In this document: one piece after another, positions 23,765 to 32,470 of the stretch
How positions within the stretch are numbered: the stretch's first letter is position 1
How the letters are laid out: every line of letters begins with the position of its first letter
DNA from: Brachycybe producta
Taxonomy: Eukaryota > Arthropoda > Diplopoda > Playtdesmida > Andrognathidae
Assembly (NCBI GenBank): GCA_036925085.1
Contig: JAUPFP010000001.1
Span: 18,475,342 to 18,539,341 of the forward strand
Direction of reading: 5' to 3'
Length of the DNA stretch: 64,000 nt
Made by a program: the position numbers and the translations under genes
Notes under the pieces: generated by a model
Seen by the model: the letters and a program-made list of their open reading frames with translations, nothing else
Database searches by the model: none
What the model was told of the DNA's origin: nothing

Positions 23765-24235
23765 TTTTTTAAGGGATGGACCATTCGAATCTCGCGAATC
23801 TTGAAAAATATTTGAGATTCGAAAACTCGAATCTTCGCGCTTTTTTCGTCTTTCGAATCCTAACCTTAAAAAAAAACGTTAAAAACTTTGGTAAACTTAG
23901 TTTTAACTCCATTGACGTCCAATAGAAGCGTTCTCTAACAAAAAACGGCGATTGTTACAATATGTTCTGTATGTTCTATATGTTCTGTACCCAGATCACC
24001 AATATCATCATCTTGTGGCGACCCTGAGTGTCACACGGTTTATTATTATTAACAATTTAATATTTAATATTGTTTCATTTATTTGTATCTTCTTAATGAA
24101 TAATATAGAATTCTTATATCAAGGATTCGAGAACCTTTTAGGATTCAGATTCGAGAACCTTTTAGGATTCAGATTCGAGAACCTTTTAGGATTCAGATTC
24201 GAGAAAATTTAGGATTCGTCCCACTTCTAGCAATT
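23765..24235. repeat. ATTCG-rich repeat, second copy
   Basis: This is the same family as 5110-5490. It begins AGGGATGGACCATTCGAATC and ends GGATTCGTCCCACTTCTAG, an imperfect terminal inverted repeat. At about 24120-24205 a 24-bp unit (GATTCGAGAACCTTTTAGGA...) is repeated three times; the first copy has a single unit. Confidence 0.65.
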
Positions 24236-25264
24236 TGCCTTTATAATACTGTATTAAGCCAAACCATCAATCAAATTCACCATATTGTATGACGAAACCT
24301 GGTGCGCGTTATCTAGCAGTTATACAATTTACAAACTTTCAATTATTTTTAATTAAATAAGTTTTACAACAAATACACTTATGGGTCACCCTTATACCTT
24401 GTACACACATGAGTTAAATGAGTTGAAATTAAATGTGTTTAGGTTAATTATACGGAATCCAGTTAAAGACATGAACCAAATAAAAATTGACTTTATTATT
24501 AATATTTTAAATTAAAATACTAAATCAATATTATGTCAATAGTTTATATATTATATTTAAGTATTAACTCAATATTTTCAGACTATTATCTGAATAAATT
24601 GAATTCGACATATTGTTTGTTTGCCCTTCACATGGCTGTGTAGAATACGTTTATTTTTTTAAATGCATTATCAGGTGTGTATTAGGTATTAGAAGAAACT
24701 TCTGATGTCAGCAGGGATTAAACAAAAAAAATTAGGATTATGTCATTTTCTGCAAGGATAGGATGGGTATTTTTTGGTATGTGAATCGGAATTGGTATCG
24801 AAAACATTTTAGGAAAAAGCATTACAATTGTCAATTGGAATCGGTATTGTGAAAAGGTATTGGAATCGTACTCGAAATCGAAAATATTCAATTTAATGGT
24901 AGGGAAATCGGAATTTATATTTTTTCCAACTGCGATCCCTGTATTTTTGTCTGATAAAAAAGGAGTAATATCAAAAGAATGCAAGAATCCTTTTGTTTAT
25001 ATTGAGGTTTATTACACGACACCATTTATTCCGATATCATTTGCCTGAGATGTGAGATCCCATATATGCATTAGGTGTGGCCCTTATGTAGGAGACACTT
25101 TTAGCGGGATAACCCGGATAAGTAGTACCGTGTAATAAGCCTCATTGTTAAAAACACTTGTCATAGACTCATTACCAATTTTTATCAGACAAAAATGACA
25201 CAATCCAAAGCTTTTCGTTAATCAATCTGACGTCACGACTCACAAGCTTCCTCTAAGCTTCCTA
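24236..25264. other. AT-rich intergenic region, no gene seen
   Basis: It contains GGAATTGGTATCG-type short irregular repeats at 24780-24910. No gene is supported. Confidence 0.3.
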
Positions 25265-25705
25265 TATACACCGTGAGTCAGGAAATCTGGCACCCTTTTT
25301 AAACATTTAATAAGTCGGTCAAAAATCATCCGATTATTACGAAATTTGGCACAATTGTAGATGAAATATTAACTAACATTTTGCCTATTTCAATTTGTGT
25401 TCAAAATGTCCACCGCCAGCTGCAACACACGCGTTTAGTCGGATCCGCCACTTTTGCACTGCAGCGGTTATGATGCTTTGGTCTAGCTCACTCCAAGCCT
25501 GCGTTATCCGATTTTTCAGCTCATCAACGCTGTTTATTTTGCTTCGGTAAACCTTTTCTTGTATGACGCCCCAAATGCCATAGTCCACGGGGTTGAGGTC
25601 GGGACTATTGGGTGGCCACAAAGTCGGTTCAATGAATTCGGGTGTTTCCTTTGTGAGAAACGCAACCGTATCCTTGGCAGGGTGAGCAGGTGCTCCTTCC
25701 TGACA
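25265..25705 (-). pseudogene. Mariner transposase C-terminal fragment (DD37D-type spacing)
   Basis: On the minus strand the sequence QEGAPAHPAKDTVAF leads into LWPPNSPDLNPVDYGIWG and NACVAAGGGHFEHK, ending at 25385. This is the C-terminal third of a Tc1/mariner transposase. Thirty-seven residues separate the second catalytic position from the Asp in NPVDYG. The second catalytic Asp is Glu here, which should abolish activity. The 3' end carries ACCGTGAGTCAGGAAA, probably close to the terminal inverted repeat. The N-terminal two thirds are missing. Confidence 0.8.
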
Positions 25706-25800
25706 TGAAGGAAATGTCAGAATTCTTCATTTTCCAGCAGGTTGAATCACCTGCTCACACTGCCAAGGATACAGAATTCACTTGTATTACAAACTTGTAT
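25706..25800 (+). pseudogene. Mariner transposase fragment, opposite orientation
   Basis: FQQVESPAHTAKDTEFT on the plus strand matches the same QDGAPAH region as the adjoining minus-strand fragment. The two mariner pieces thus meet head to head at about 25700, where AAGGAAATGTC... joins the reversed sequence. Confidence 0.65.
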
Positions 25801-26033
25801 TTTTGAGAAACAGGGTCCTCATGATGACTTATGGGCACCATGTGTCCTTGTATTCCTCGGAAGCATCTGAACTAGCTCGATCCTACCCGCTTTGACCTTC
25901 TGTCACATGCGAAGGATCTAATTTCCAGTACCTAACATCAATGGTAAAAATAAATCTTACTTAAAATTGGCTTCTTTTTTTAGGCCTCAAGAATTCCAAA
26001 TTTCGGTTACTTTGTCAGATTACCGAACGCCAT
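25801..26033. other. No gene seen
   Basis: Short unassigned region before the LTR. Confidence 0.3.
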
Positions 26034-26789
26034 GTTGTCCTCCTGAAATGATTATTAGACTTGTTACACAAAAGAAATTTTCTAAACGTATAAATAATTC
26101 CTTTATTACCGAAACAAAATAAGGTCCAGCAAAATGCTCGATGATGTTGTTTTCTATAGCTCGTTACTTCTCTGCATCATGCGGTGCCCGAACGGAGAAG
26201 TTTCGAGCTACAGAAAGAGTCGGATGGCGATCGATTGCAATCATCCTCCTGCATGGGTGTGAAATCTGTGCAGAAGGATGGTGGCCACCTTTCTCTTGGT
26301 CGACGCTGATATGGATCTTCCTTCTTGTTGTTACCCAATGGAAGATGCTGTAGCTGCTCCAGGATCGTATGTCTCCTTGCTCTATGGTATCCCCGGCCTC
26401 TGTAGAGAAATATTAGTTACCAAACATAGAGACAACGCTGTTTACCATTATAGACACTTTATTCATCCTCATACAGAAACACTAAGTTTACAAGAATGAA
26501 TTGGTTTCATTAAAAGTGCATCCTCATACCCATGATGTGGTACGGATATAAATCGACATAATACAACAAGTTGAGCAAAAGTAAGGACGATGAACAAGGA
26601 GGAACATGGTTCTTTTATACCTTGGACCTGTGTACACCTACGAGGTGTTATCAGGTCCAAGTGACCACGGTCCTTTGATTATCAATCCGCCATCAGAATA
26701 TTAATTAGGAGAGGAGGGAGGGACAAGCAGGAGTTGTTTACCCACCGGCTATGGTTTTGGCGGGAACGAGGGTTGCTGGGTGTTACATA
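26034..26789 (-). mobile_element. Gypsy-type LTR, minus orientation
   Basis: Read on the minus strand it starts TGTAACACCC at 26789. It has TATAAAAGAACC at about 26620-26609 and an AATAAAGG polyadenylation signal near 26108, in the order expected of U3-R. It is preceded (on its strand) by a purine-rich GTTGGGGGTA, a polypurine-tract candidate. The flanking CTTTGCTTGGAGTACGTCC resembles the corresponding flank of the large element at 51931-51958. The 3' end of the LTR near 26034 is a guess. Confidence 0.6.
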
Positions 26790-27013
26790 CCCCCAACTTT
26801 GCTTGGAGTACGTCCTCGTACTTCAGCCAAGGGTGGAAGGGTTATGAGCATGTACCTTATACAGAGGTAAATTCGGAAAGGCACTGGCACAACAGTGTCA
26901 GTGTCTTTTAATGTACAAAAAGGCTGAAACAATGAACAAAGATATATACATTTCTGTGGAAAAGAACATTCCGTGTTTATAACATTTTTATTTTTTTTAT
27001 TAAATTTTCGATT
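26790..27013 (-). other. Residual retroelement 3' region and spacer
   Basis: Non-coding. The first 100 bases look like the internal 3' end of the LTR element. AATAAAAAAAATAAAAA (minus) at about 26986-27002 probably provides the polyadenylation signal of the next gene. Confidence 0.4.
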
Positions 27014-27766
27014 TCACCACCTGGATGGGTGGTGGCCCCATGAGTGCATGTGGCGAACGCAGCTATCCCTGTTGCGGAGGGTGGGGAAGGTCCTGGATCC
27101 ATGAATTCTTGGAGACTGGATTTCATCGGTAGCAGGAGGCAGCGGAGAGCCACTGGCCCTAGTTTTCCGGCAGGTCCCAGTGGAAGATATTGTGGAAGCC
27201 CCGTCCCCGATAATCTTCCTAGAGGACCGCTTGTTGTGCAGGGTGGCCCAGGCGGCGTCCCACAGAACGGCAATCCTATAGCGGGGGTCTGGTTCTGGGA
27301 TGTGGAAACGACCAGAGCGGAATGGTTTCTCACCTGAGAGTCTGAAGACGGAGTTGACAAAAGCCCCCAAAAGGGCGGATGTGGCTGCATCAACGCCATA
27401 AAGTGAATACCAGTCTTGATATTCAGAATAGTACCACGGGGGTTTAATCATTCTCCTGGCATGATCCAAAATTTTCTTAACGAAGGTTGTTTTCCCGCAA
27501 TTGCTGGGACCGGCAATAATCATCCTAAACGGTGCCTTCAATGGAATGAAGGAACCCTCTTTTTCCATGATCGATACGGAATCTTGCGGTAGTTGTATAT
27601 TGGCAGGTGCTTCCGTTTTAGTAGAAATAGCGATGTTCGTTGTTTCGAGGATAAGCATAAGAGCCCCTATGCAGCCCATAACGATGTATTTTATACTCGG
27701 TTTCCTTTTTTGCGGCATCACCGTTTCCTCTATCGTTAAGCGCGATATTTCATGTTGCTCTACCAT
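27014..27766 (-). CDS. P-loop NTPase, virus-like
   Basis: A 250-codon frame. Residues about 27-48 form a hydrophobic segment (YIVMGCIGALMLILE). Residues about 80-100 contain a Walker A site: FRMIIAGPSNCGKTTFVKKI. It is followed by PPWYYSEYQDWYSLY, a context seen in small P-loop ATPases carried by mobile DNA viruses and virus-derived transposons (packaging-type ATPases). The C-terminal half is notably GC-rich compared with all neighbours and reads FHIPEPDPRYRIAVLWDAAW. The last 80 residues look low-complexity, and a second open frame overlaps them (26977-27399), so a frameshift near the end is possible. A CAG|GTGAGA donor-like site lies at about 27333. Role inferred: nucleotide-driven DNA handling. 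Not a known host gene to me. Confidence 0.5.
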   Translation of the reverse strand: MVEQHEISRLTIEETVMPQKRKPSIKYIVMGCIGALMLILETTNIAISTKTEAPANIQLPQDSVSIMEKEGSFIPLKAPFRMIIAGPSNCGKTTFVKKILDHARRMIKPPWYYSEYQDWYSLYGVDAATSALLGAFVNSVFRLSGEKPFRSGRFHIPEPDPRYRIAVLWDAAWATLHNKRSSRKIIGDGASTISSTGTCRKTRASGSPLPPATDEIQSPRIHGSRTFPTLRNRDSCVRHMHSWGHHPSRW

Positions 27767-27907
27767 TTTAGCTTCAAGAATGTAACGAGAATGAGTACAT
27801 AACGTGATATTTATTCAGTATTAGTACAAGCTTTGAAAATTTCACATCGCCACTCATATTCTAACCAATGGTCAATCAGATACAAAATTCCTTGAATGAT
27901 GACGCTT

Positions 27908-28177
27908 CTAATCGGTTTGGCATATTCGATCCAGCGGTTTAACACAAATAAGACATTCACACTCGAATAAATCATTTATTTTTTTCCGTTCGTATACCTC
28001 GGGATACATCGTACAAAAATGTGTCGGAACTTGACTTCCATCACCCGCTTTTAGGAGTTCGTCTTGATGAACACAGTCAGCACACGCTTTATTCCAACCT
28101 GGTAATTTTATCATGGTTTTTATCGCATCACGAGCTTGCGCGCGAATACCAGGAAAATCCGTTGGCGTATACAACAT
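27908..28177 (-). CDS. Small Cys-rich protein, unknown
   Basis: An 89-residue frame with CADCVHQDELLKAG, THFCTMYPE and ECECLICVKP, a cysteine spacing that suggests zinc binding. The ATG is preceded by TTTATTTTACTCAG, a good splice-acceptor-like sequence, so a 5' exon may exist. It sits 30 bp from the stop of the upstream gene and about 140 bp before the P-loop gene, with AATAAA at 27811-27816 (minus) serving as its likely 3' signal. Function unknown. Confidence 0.45.
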   Translation of the reverse strand: MLYTPTDFPGIRAQARDAIKTMIKLPGWNKACADCVHQDELLKAGDGSQVPTHFCTMYPEVYERKKINDLFECECLICVKPLDRICQTD

Positions 28178-28206
28178 TCTGAGTAAAATAAATTGTACAT
28201 ATTAGC

Positions 28207-28743
28207 TTATTTCTGTTTTTGTACCCATAATCTAAAAATATAAGCCTCATTTTTTGCACAATGTGCTATTCCATTTCTCCGTTTTTTATGACGACTACAC
28301 GTAAAGTCAACTTCTTGAGGGCCAAAGATTGTCAGTAAATTCTCATATTTTATACAAAGGCCTAGTTTCTCGAGGTTTATGCTAGGAATATTTAATTTCA
28401 TTAATAATTTTTTTTCCACAGTGCCCCCCTTATAAGCAAATAAGGCATTTGAATTTTTCTCAGAGGCATGCGTATACAAGCTACGTAAAACATTCAGTAA
28501 TGTTGAAAATGCGACATCATCGGTATCATTTCTATAAGAAAGACCATGAATATGTGCCGTCACGAATTGCATTGTTCTGACATCTTTTTTAGTAAACAGT
28601 CTATTTTGAGGAAGTCGAATAAACATATTCATCGGAGGTGGATCACCGATAGTATAGTATCCCTATTCTTTAATGTAAAAATCACTTCCAATTTGAAACC
28701 CGTCACAATCAATAACGGTGGATATATTGCCGAAAATAGACAT
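28207..28743 (-). pseudogene. Exonuclease-like protein gene with one stop
   Basis: The frame opens at 28743 (IDCDGFQIGSDFYIKE), meets TAG at codon 27, and then runs 150 codons to 28207. Motifs are IDCDGFQ, FVTAHIHGLSY, FAYKGGTVEKKLL, INLEKLG and a terminal Cys/His cluster (CSRHKKR, AHCAKNEAYIF). The layout resembles RNase H-fold DEDD exonuclease-like proteins found scattered in animal genomes as mobile or virus-derived genes. It may be a single-nonsense pseudogene, or translation may start at the later ATG (28632), which would lose the first acidic motif. I give the family with low certainty. Confidence 0.4.
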
Positions 28744-28779
28744 TCTGGAAATTAATTTTTCATTCATAAGGCTGAATCA

Positions 28780-29085
28780 AACTGAGAAAAAAAACGTACC
28801 TAATGTCGTGAAATCCGAGGCTTCGGGTAATGAGTAGATCTTGCCATAGCATATACGTTTCTCCAAGTACTTATACCCCTTAGCTTATTCCATTCTTGTT
28901 TCCAAGGGGTGTAAATAAATCTCAGCCTTGACAAAACAAGAATAGACATGTTCAGACATGTTTAGGCTTGTTCAAACATGCCTCGATGTGGTCCAAAGGG
29001 TGTGTCTAAATCATGAACTTATGAAAAACATGTATAGACATGATGACTCATCTGTCTAATCTGTCCTACTGAAATACTCCTGATT
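28780..29085. promoter_or_regulatory. Divergent promoter region
   Basis: This 300-bp gap separates the minus-strand gene group (28743 and below) from the plus-strand RING gene. It contains the p53-type element at 28944-28983, a TATAAGTACTTGG on the minus strand at about 28866-28878, and further CATGT-containing motifs at 29030-29045 and 29082-29090. Confidence 0.4.
28944..28983. promoter_or_regulatory. p53-family response element, four half-sites
   Basis: AGACATGTTC, AGACATGTTT, AGGCTTGTTC and AAACATGCCT follow each other without spacer. Each fits the p53/p63/p73 half-site RRRCWWGYYY perfectly, giving two complete sites. They lie 103 bp upstream of the first ATG of the RING gene. Variation falls only at positions the consensus allows. 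Confidence 0.65.
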
Positions 29086-29700
29086 ATGTACCATGTCTGG
29101 TCCCCGTTAACACTATTTCTCATACCTAATGTTAATTTTTCGGAACATGATAATTCCCGAGCCTATTGTCAAACCTTGGTTGGGCATGATGCAACTATGT
29201 CTTCTTATAATTCATGTATTTCATTTGTAGACATTGCATCTGATTCTGAAACGGAGCCTGAAACTGTATCGAATGCCTCTACAAGAAGTGCTGCAGTTAA
29301 TAGACATCCAATTGTCTATCTCGATGACTCCAGTAAGTAATTAGATTGGTCGTAAAAAAATTTTAAAAAAAATAATGAAATTGCAACTGCAGATGACACG
29401 ACCGATAGTGAAATTCTCCTCCAGCTGATGGGAAATCCACCTGTAAGCCGAAAAGAAGAACTTCTGGAGAAACTACTACCCTACGATGATGAAGAAACGG
29501 CGACTATCAAATATTGTACTATTTGTTTAGTGAAGGGTGCACGGGTTGTATTTGACCCTTGTAAGCATCAAGCTGCCTGTAAAGCATGTACAACAACGTT
29601 ATTAGAAATGGAAAGTTTTTTATGCCCAGTGTGTAGAAACCCCATTTCAAATGTAATTGATGTTTACCAGCCCTTAACAGACTTATTGCCAATTGAATGA
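29086..29700 (+). CDS. IAP-type RING finger protein
   Basis: Model: 29086-29332 joined to 29393-29700, a 60-bp intron with GTAAGT donor and TTGCAACTGCAG acceptor; 184 residues. A later ATG at 29197 would give 147. The N-terminal part is acidic and Ser/Thr-rich (DSETEPETV, DDTTDSE-like). The C-terminus is a C3HC4 RING: CTICLVKGARVVFDPCKH, CKAC and CPVCRNPIS, ending close to the C-terminus as in IAP and MEX3-type RINGs. Expected activity is E3 ubiquitin ligase. There is no BIR domain. AATAAA begins within 15 bp of the stop, so the 3' UTR is very short. It converges on the BCL-2-like gene. Whether host or viral in origin is not settled; IAP-like RINGs are common in DNA viruses. Confidence 0.8.
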
Positions 29701-29742
29701 ATATCATCTAAAATAAATCCTGAAGTTCTTTTATATATTGAA

Positions 29743-29828
29743 CACTTCTGCAACAGACCTCTGCCTGCCTTGGGATACCAAGTTTGCTATCCCTAAGCAG
29801 GCAGAGGTCTGTGGAATGCAGAAGTGTC
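29743..29828. terminator. Large hairpin between convergent genes
   Basis: ACTTCTGCA...CAGACCTCTGCCTGC pairs with GCAGGCAGAGGTCTG...TGCAGAAGT. The 15-bp core arms are perfect and extend to about 35 bp with small bulges, and the inner TTGGGATA / TATCCCTAA continues the stem. It sits between the stop codons of the RING gene (29700) and the BCL-2-like gene (29885), so it could separate the two transcription units. It may also be a small foldback insertion. Confidence 0.6.
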
Positions 29829-29884
29829 ATTCGTTATTATAAAGAAATGAAACAATACTGCAAAAAATTTCAGCATGTAACATT

Positions 29885-30361
29885 TTATTGCATTCGTATT
29901 AATAAATATAACAAAGTGCTAATCATCAGTAATTGCGGAACCACATGAATAACGTTACTCGGAGCGTCGTTAGGTGTTGCGTAGACATCCTGCATCGCAG
30001 CCCATGATCCATTATCTCGAAGCCACGATGCTGATGACTTGAACACGTATTCACCAATATGCACTGCCGTTGCTTCCTCGAATCCGAATCTTGCCAGTTG
30101 GAGAACGAGTGCGTAAGTCACTATTATTTTACCGAATGATGGTGATCCTCGATAAACTTCATCCAACAAGAAGGTTAATTCTTGGTTCAAATGTGACACA
30201 GTTTTTAAAGTTGTTGCTATGGATTCGAAAGCTTGAATATCCTTATTTCGAGCTTGTTCGGCGAGTTTGTAAATTGTTCGTGAAAAGTTGGAATTCACGG
30301 TTCCGTGCGATTGTTTGGCCATATGATACACATCAATGGCAATTTTAGTAGATTCCTGCAT
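29885..30361 (-). CDS. BCL-2-like apoptosis regulator
   Basis: 158 residues. A BH3-like helix at about 29-47 (TIYKLAEQARNKDIQAFESI), BH1 at about 67-88 (DEVYRGSPSFGKIIVTYALV), BH2 at about 112-127 (SWLRDNGSWAAMQDVY) and a hydrophobic C-terminal anchor at about 136-156 (VIHVVPQLLMISTLLYLLI) are in the canonical order. BH1 has FGK in place of the usual NWGR. The C-terminal anchor predicts mitochondrial or ER membranes. Pro- or anti-apoptotic action cannot be told from sequence. The AATAAA signal overlaps the stop codon. A 5' UTR intron is likely (donor GAAG|GTAAGAAG near 30458, acceptor TGTGCTTAG near 30385). The ATG chosen follows that acceptor. Its compact arrangement with the RING and P-loop genes suggests viral ancestry. 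Confidence 0.8.
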   Translation of the reverse strand: MQESTKIAIDVYHMAKQSHGTVNSNFSRTIYKLAEQARNKDIQAFESIATTLKTVSHLNQELTFLLDEVYRGSPSFGKIIVTYALVLQLARFGFEEATAVHIGEYVFKSSASWLRDNGSWAAMQDVYATPNDAPSNVIHVVPQLLMISTLLYLLIRMQ

Positions 30362-30479
30362 GTTGAACACCTTCGTAAAAGCTAAGCACAACTAACATTA
30401 AAAAGTATAAAAGTGGTTGGCCTTCATATATTCATAGTATGAATTAAAACTTCTTACCTTCTATATACAAAACAACAAA

Positions 30480-30770
30480 GTCGTGAAAACAAGTTTCTTT
30501 TATCATCACAGTAGGTGGAAAGGTGGTAGAAAAAAGTTTTAAACTTCTTTCTCTGAGAAGCAAAAAAACTGGGTCAAAGTTTTTTCTCTCTGATGAAGCA
30601 TTAAAATGGCTTTGAAACGAGTGATGCAGAAATGACTCAATAATAGTCTATGGGAGATTGGAATGTGGTGCCCGAAATGAGGTCACCTTAGTAGTCTATG
30701 GAGAAAAGTGATGCAGTAATGTATTTCCCTATACTACTTTTCCCTACTGTTATTACTAGACACTAATTGG
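30480..30770. other. Upstream flank of the BCL-2-like gene
   Basis: No coding frame. AGTCTATGG occurs twice (30647, 30692), and similar phrases occur near 31291 and in the LTRs at 51581 and 61838. Confidence 0.3.
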
Positions 30771-31086
30771 TAGGGCTCGGATTTTTATGCAAAATCAAGC
30801 AAATGTTTCTCAATCTGTGGCCCAAGAGCCAATTGTGATGTAACAATTTCTCTCCTTTTAGATCAACCAACAATTTTGTATTTTTTGCAAATAAAAACAC
30901 TAGTTAGAGGCTAGAACTTTCTAGTTGACAACTGATAGTAAGCACAGATCTAGCCTATAACCAGCCTTTTTGATTAAAAAAGGCATAATTGCAGTTTGCT
31001 CTAATGATTATGATTACTTCATAATTGGCACATGGGCCACAAATTGAGAAACAGTTGCTTTATATTGCATAAAAATCCGAGCCCTA
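30771..31086. mobile_element. hAT-type MITE
   Basis: Terminal inverted repeats TAGGGCTCGGATTTTTATGC and its inverse continue inward (TTTCTCAATCTGTGGCCCA / TGGGCCACAAATTGAGAAA). The perfect 8-bp duplication CTAATTGG flanks both sides (30763-30770, 31087-31094). It has no coding capacity. Confidence 0.9.
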
Positions 31087-31157
31087 CTAATTGGTCATTA
31101 CCGGTCAAACGGGACTTTCAATATTTATTGTTATGCCCACACTCCCTCCCTTCCTTT

Positions 31158-31445
31158 GTACAAAAACATCAATTCAAAAGTCAATTACAAATTAGTCAAT
31201 TACAAATTAGTCATTTGCACAGTAATTGCCTCTAGTAGCAAAAAAAAAAATCAAGATGGCCGTCGATAGGGAACGTCAAAAATCTTTAACATGAAGTCTA
31301 TGGGAAAATAGGTGAAATAATTAAGTTTTTTTTTACATTACTCGACGGCCATCTTGATTTTTTTTTTTTTGCTACTAGAGGCAATAACTGTGCAAATGAC
31401 TAATTTGTGATTGACTTTTGAAATGATATTGATTTTGTGTTGTTC
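31158..31445. repeat. Foldback element, about 85-bp arms
   Basis: ATTCAAAAGTCAATTACAAA...CAGTAATTGCCTCTAGTAGC...ATCAAGATGGCCGTCGA is repeated inverted at about 31343-31430. The loop contains AGTCTATGGGAAAATAGGTG. The left arm has a short internal duplication (CAATTACAAATTAGT twice). Confidence 0.8.
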
Positions 31446-31489
31446 CTAATGAAGTGTGGGGGGCGAACGCCTAAGTTTGCCTAATAATT

Positions 31490-32470
31490 AAACAGGCCGG
31501 CCATGATGAAATAACATCTAAATGAATCTATAAGCCTACATCTCCAGGTTGATATCTATTTGAAGTGTTTGCAGATATCCGCAAATTTCTGGAATCTGAT
31601 CCGATACATCCGATTCATTAACTTTTTTTTTAAAAAATTCTTTATAAATTTCTTTTAATTTTTTTCACAACTTCATTTTATTATGTGAACAATCAACTGA
31701 AATTTTAAATGTGTATAGCATTTGTTACTTTTAGTTATAATTTCAATAATTCGGTAACAGATTAACACTGACGTGGTCACAGCTTGTTAGCATTCACTGG
31801 TTCCTTTATCTGCGTCACTCTATATTTTGGTAATAAATTCAGGTGTTTTTTTTTGGGGGGGGGGTTATAACCATTTTAAAAGGTGCTTCCTTATTATGGC
31901 AACGTGTACCAATCACACGAAGCTCTTTTTTTTATCCAATTCTCAAAAGGAAACAAAAGAAAAATACAAAAATAGAACCTATTGCCTAAATGAGGAAGGA
32001 GTAGATTTAGAGACCTACATTGAGTACAAATTTGAAACGCACCCCATTCCACACTAAATGGTTCACAAGTTCGCATGCTTACCAAGAAAAGAAACTGGCC
32101 CATTAACGGCTTTAATATGTTTATTTTATTGATTGGTCCGTAAGGAATTTGTTATAGTTGTATTTAAGTGTGAAATAATATATGTGGTTCAGTTCGATAC
32201 ATTTGTAAAGAACCCCATGAGAGAAATGATGAAACGCCTTCCAAACCCGTGATGCCCTCCCACAAAGGGCACCAAATTCACGAAGCCCACCAAGCCCATG
32301 AAACCCACTAGGCCCACGAAGTCCACAAAGCCCACCAGGCCCATGGGCCTTAACATAAAAATGCCGGCCCATGGGCTTTATGTACAGGTCTCTAGAGTAG
32401 ATTATGTGGTTTTATCATCATTTATGGTAACTCACTTGAAGTTAAATTTTATCAGAATCTTTCTAAACTA
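31490..32470 (-). repeat. Inverted partial copy of the secreted-protein gene 5' region
   Basis: The reverse complement of this segment matches 35160-36000 and 40800-41640: GAGATGTAGGCTTATAGATT, the GGCAACGTGTAC region, CCTATTGCCTA and the GTGGTTTTATCATCATTT 5' UTR. It covers the promoter and first untranslated exon of the secreted cysteine-rich genes but no coding exon. The TATATAAAG box of the intact copies is not preserved. The MITE at 32007-32394 interrupts it. Confidence 0.75.
32007..32394. mobile_element. hAT-type MITE with proline-codon-like minisatellite
   Basis: The ends TTAGAGACCTACA and GTACAGGTCTCTA are inverted. The 8-bp duplication GAGTAGAT flanks the element (31999-32006, 32395-32402) and the uninterrupted site is visible in the sister blocks. 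The interior (32240-32350) has short irregular repeats of CCCACCAAGCCCATGAA-like sequence. Confidence 0.8.

Noticed and set aside
24120..24205. CRISPR-like array from the three 24-bp repeats
   Set aside because: Eukaryotic DNA, no spacers, and the units belong to a dispersed repeat.
27044..27337. Plus-strand 97-codon frame over the P-loop gene
   Set aside because: Gly/Pro-rich shadow of the GC-rich minus-strand frame.
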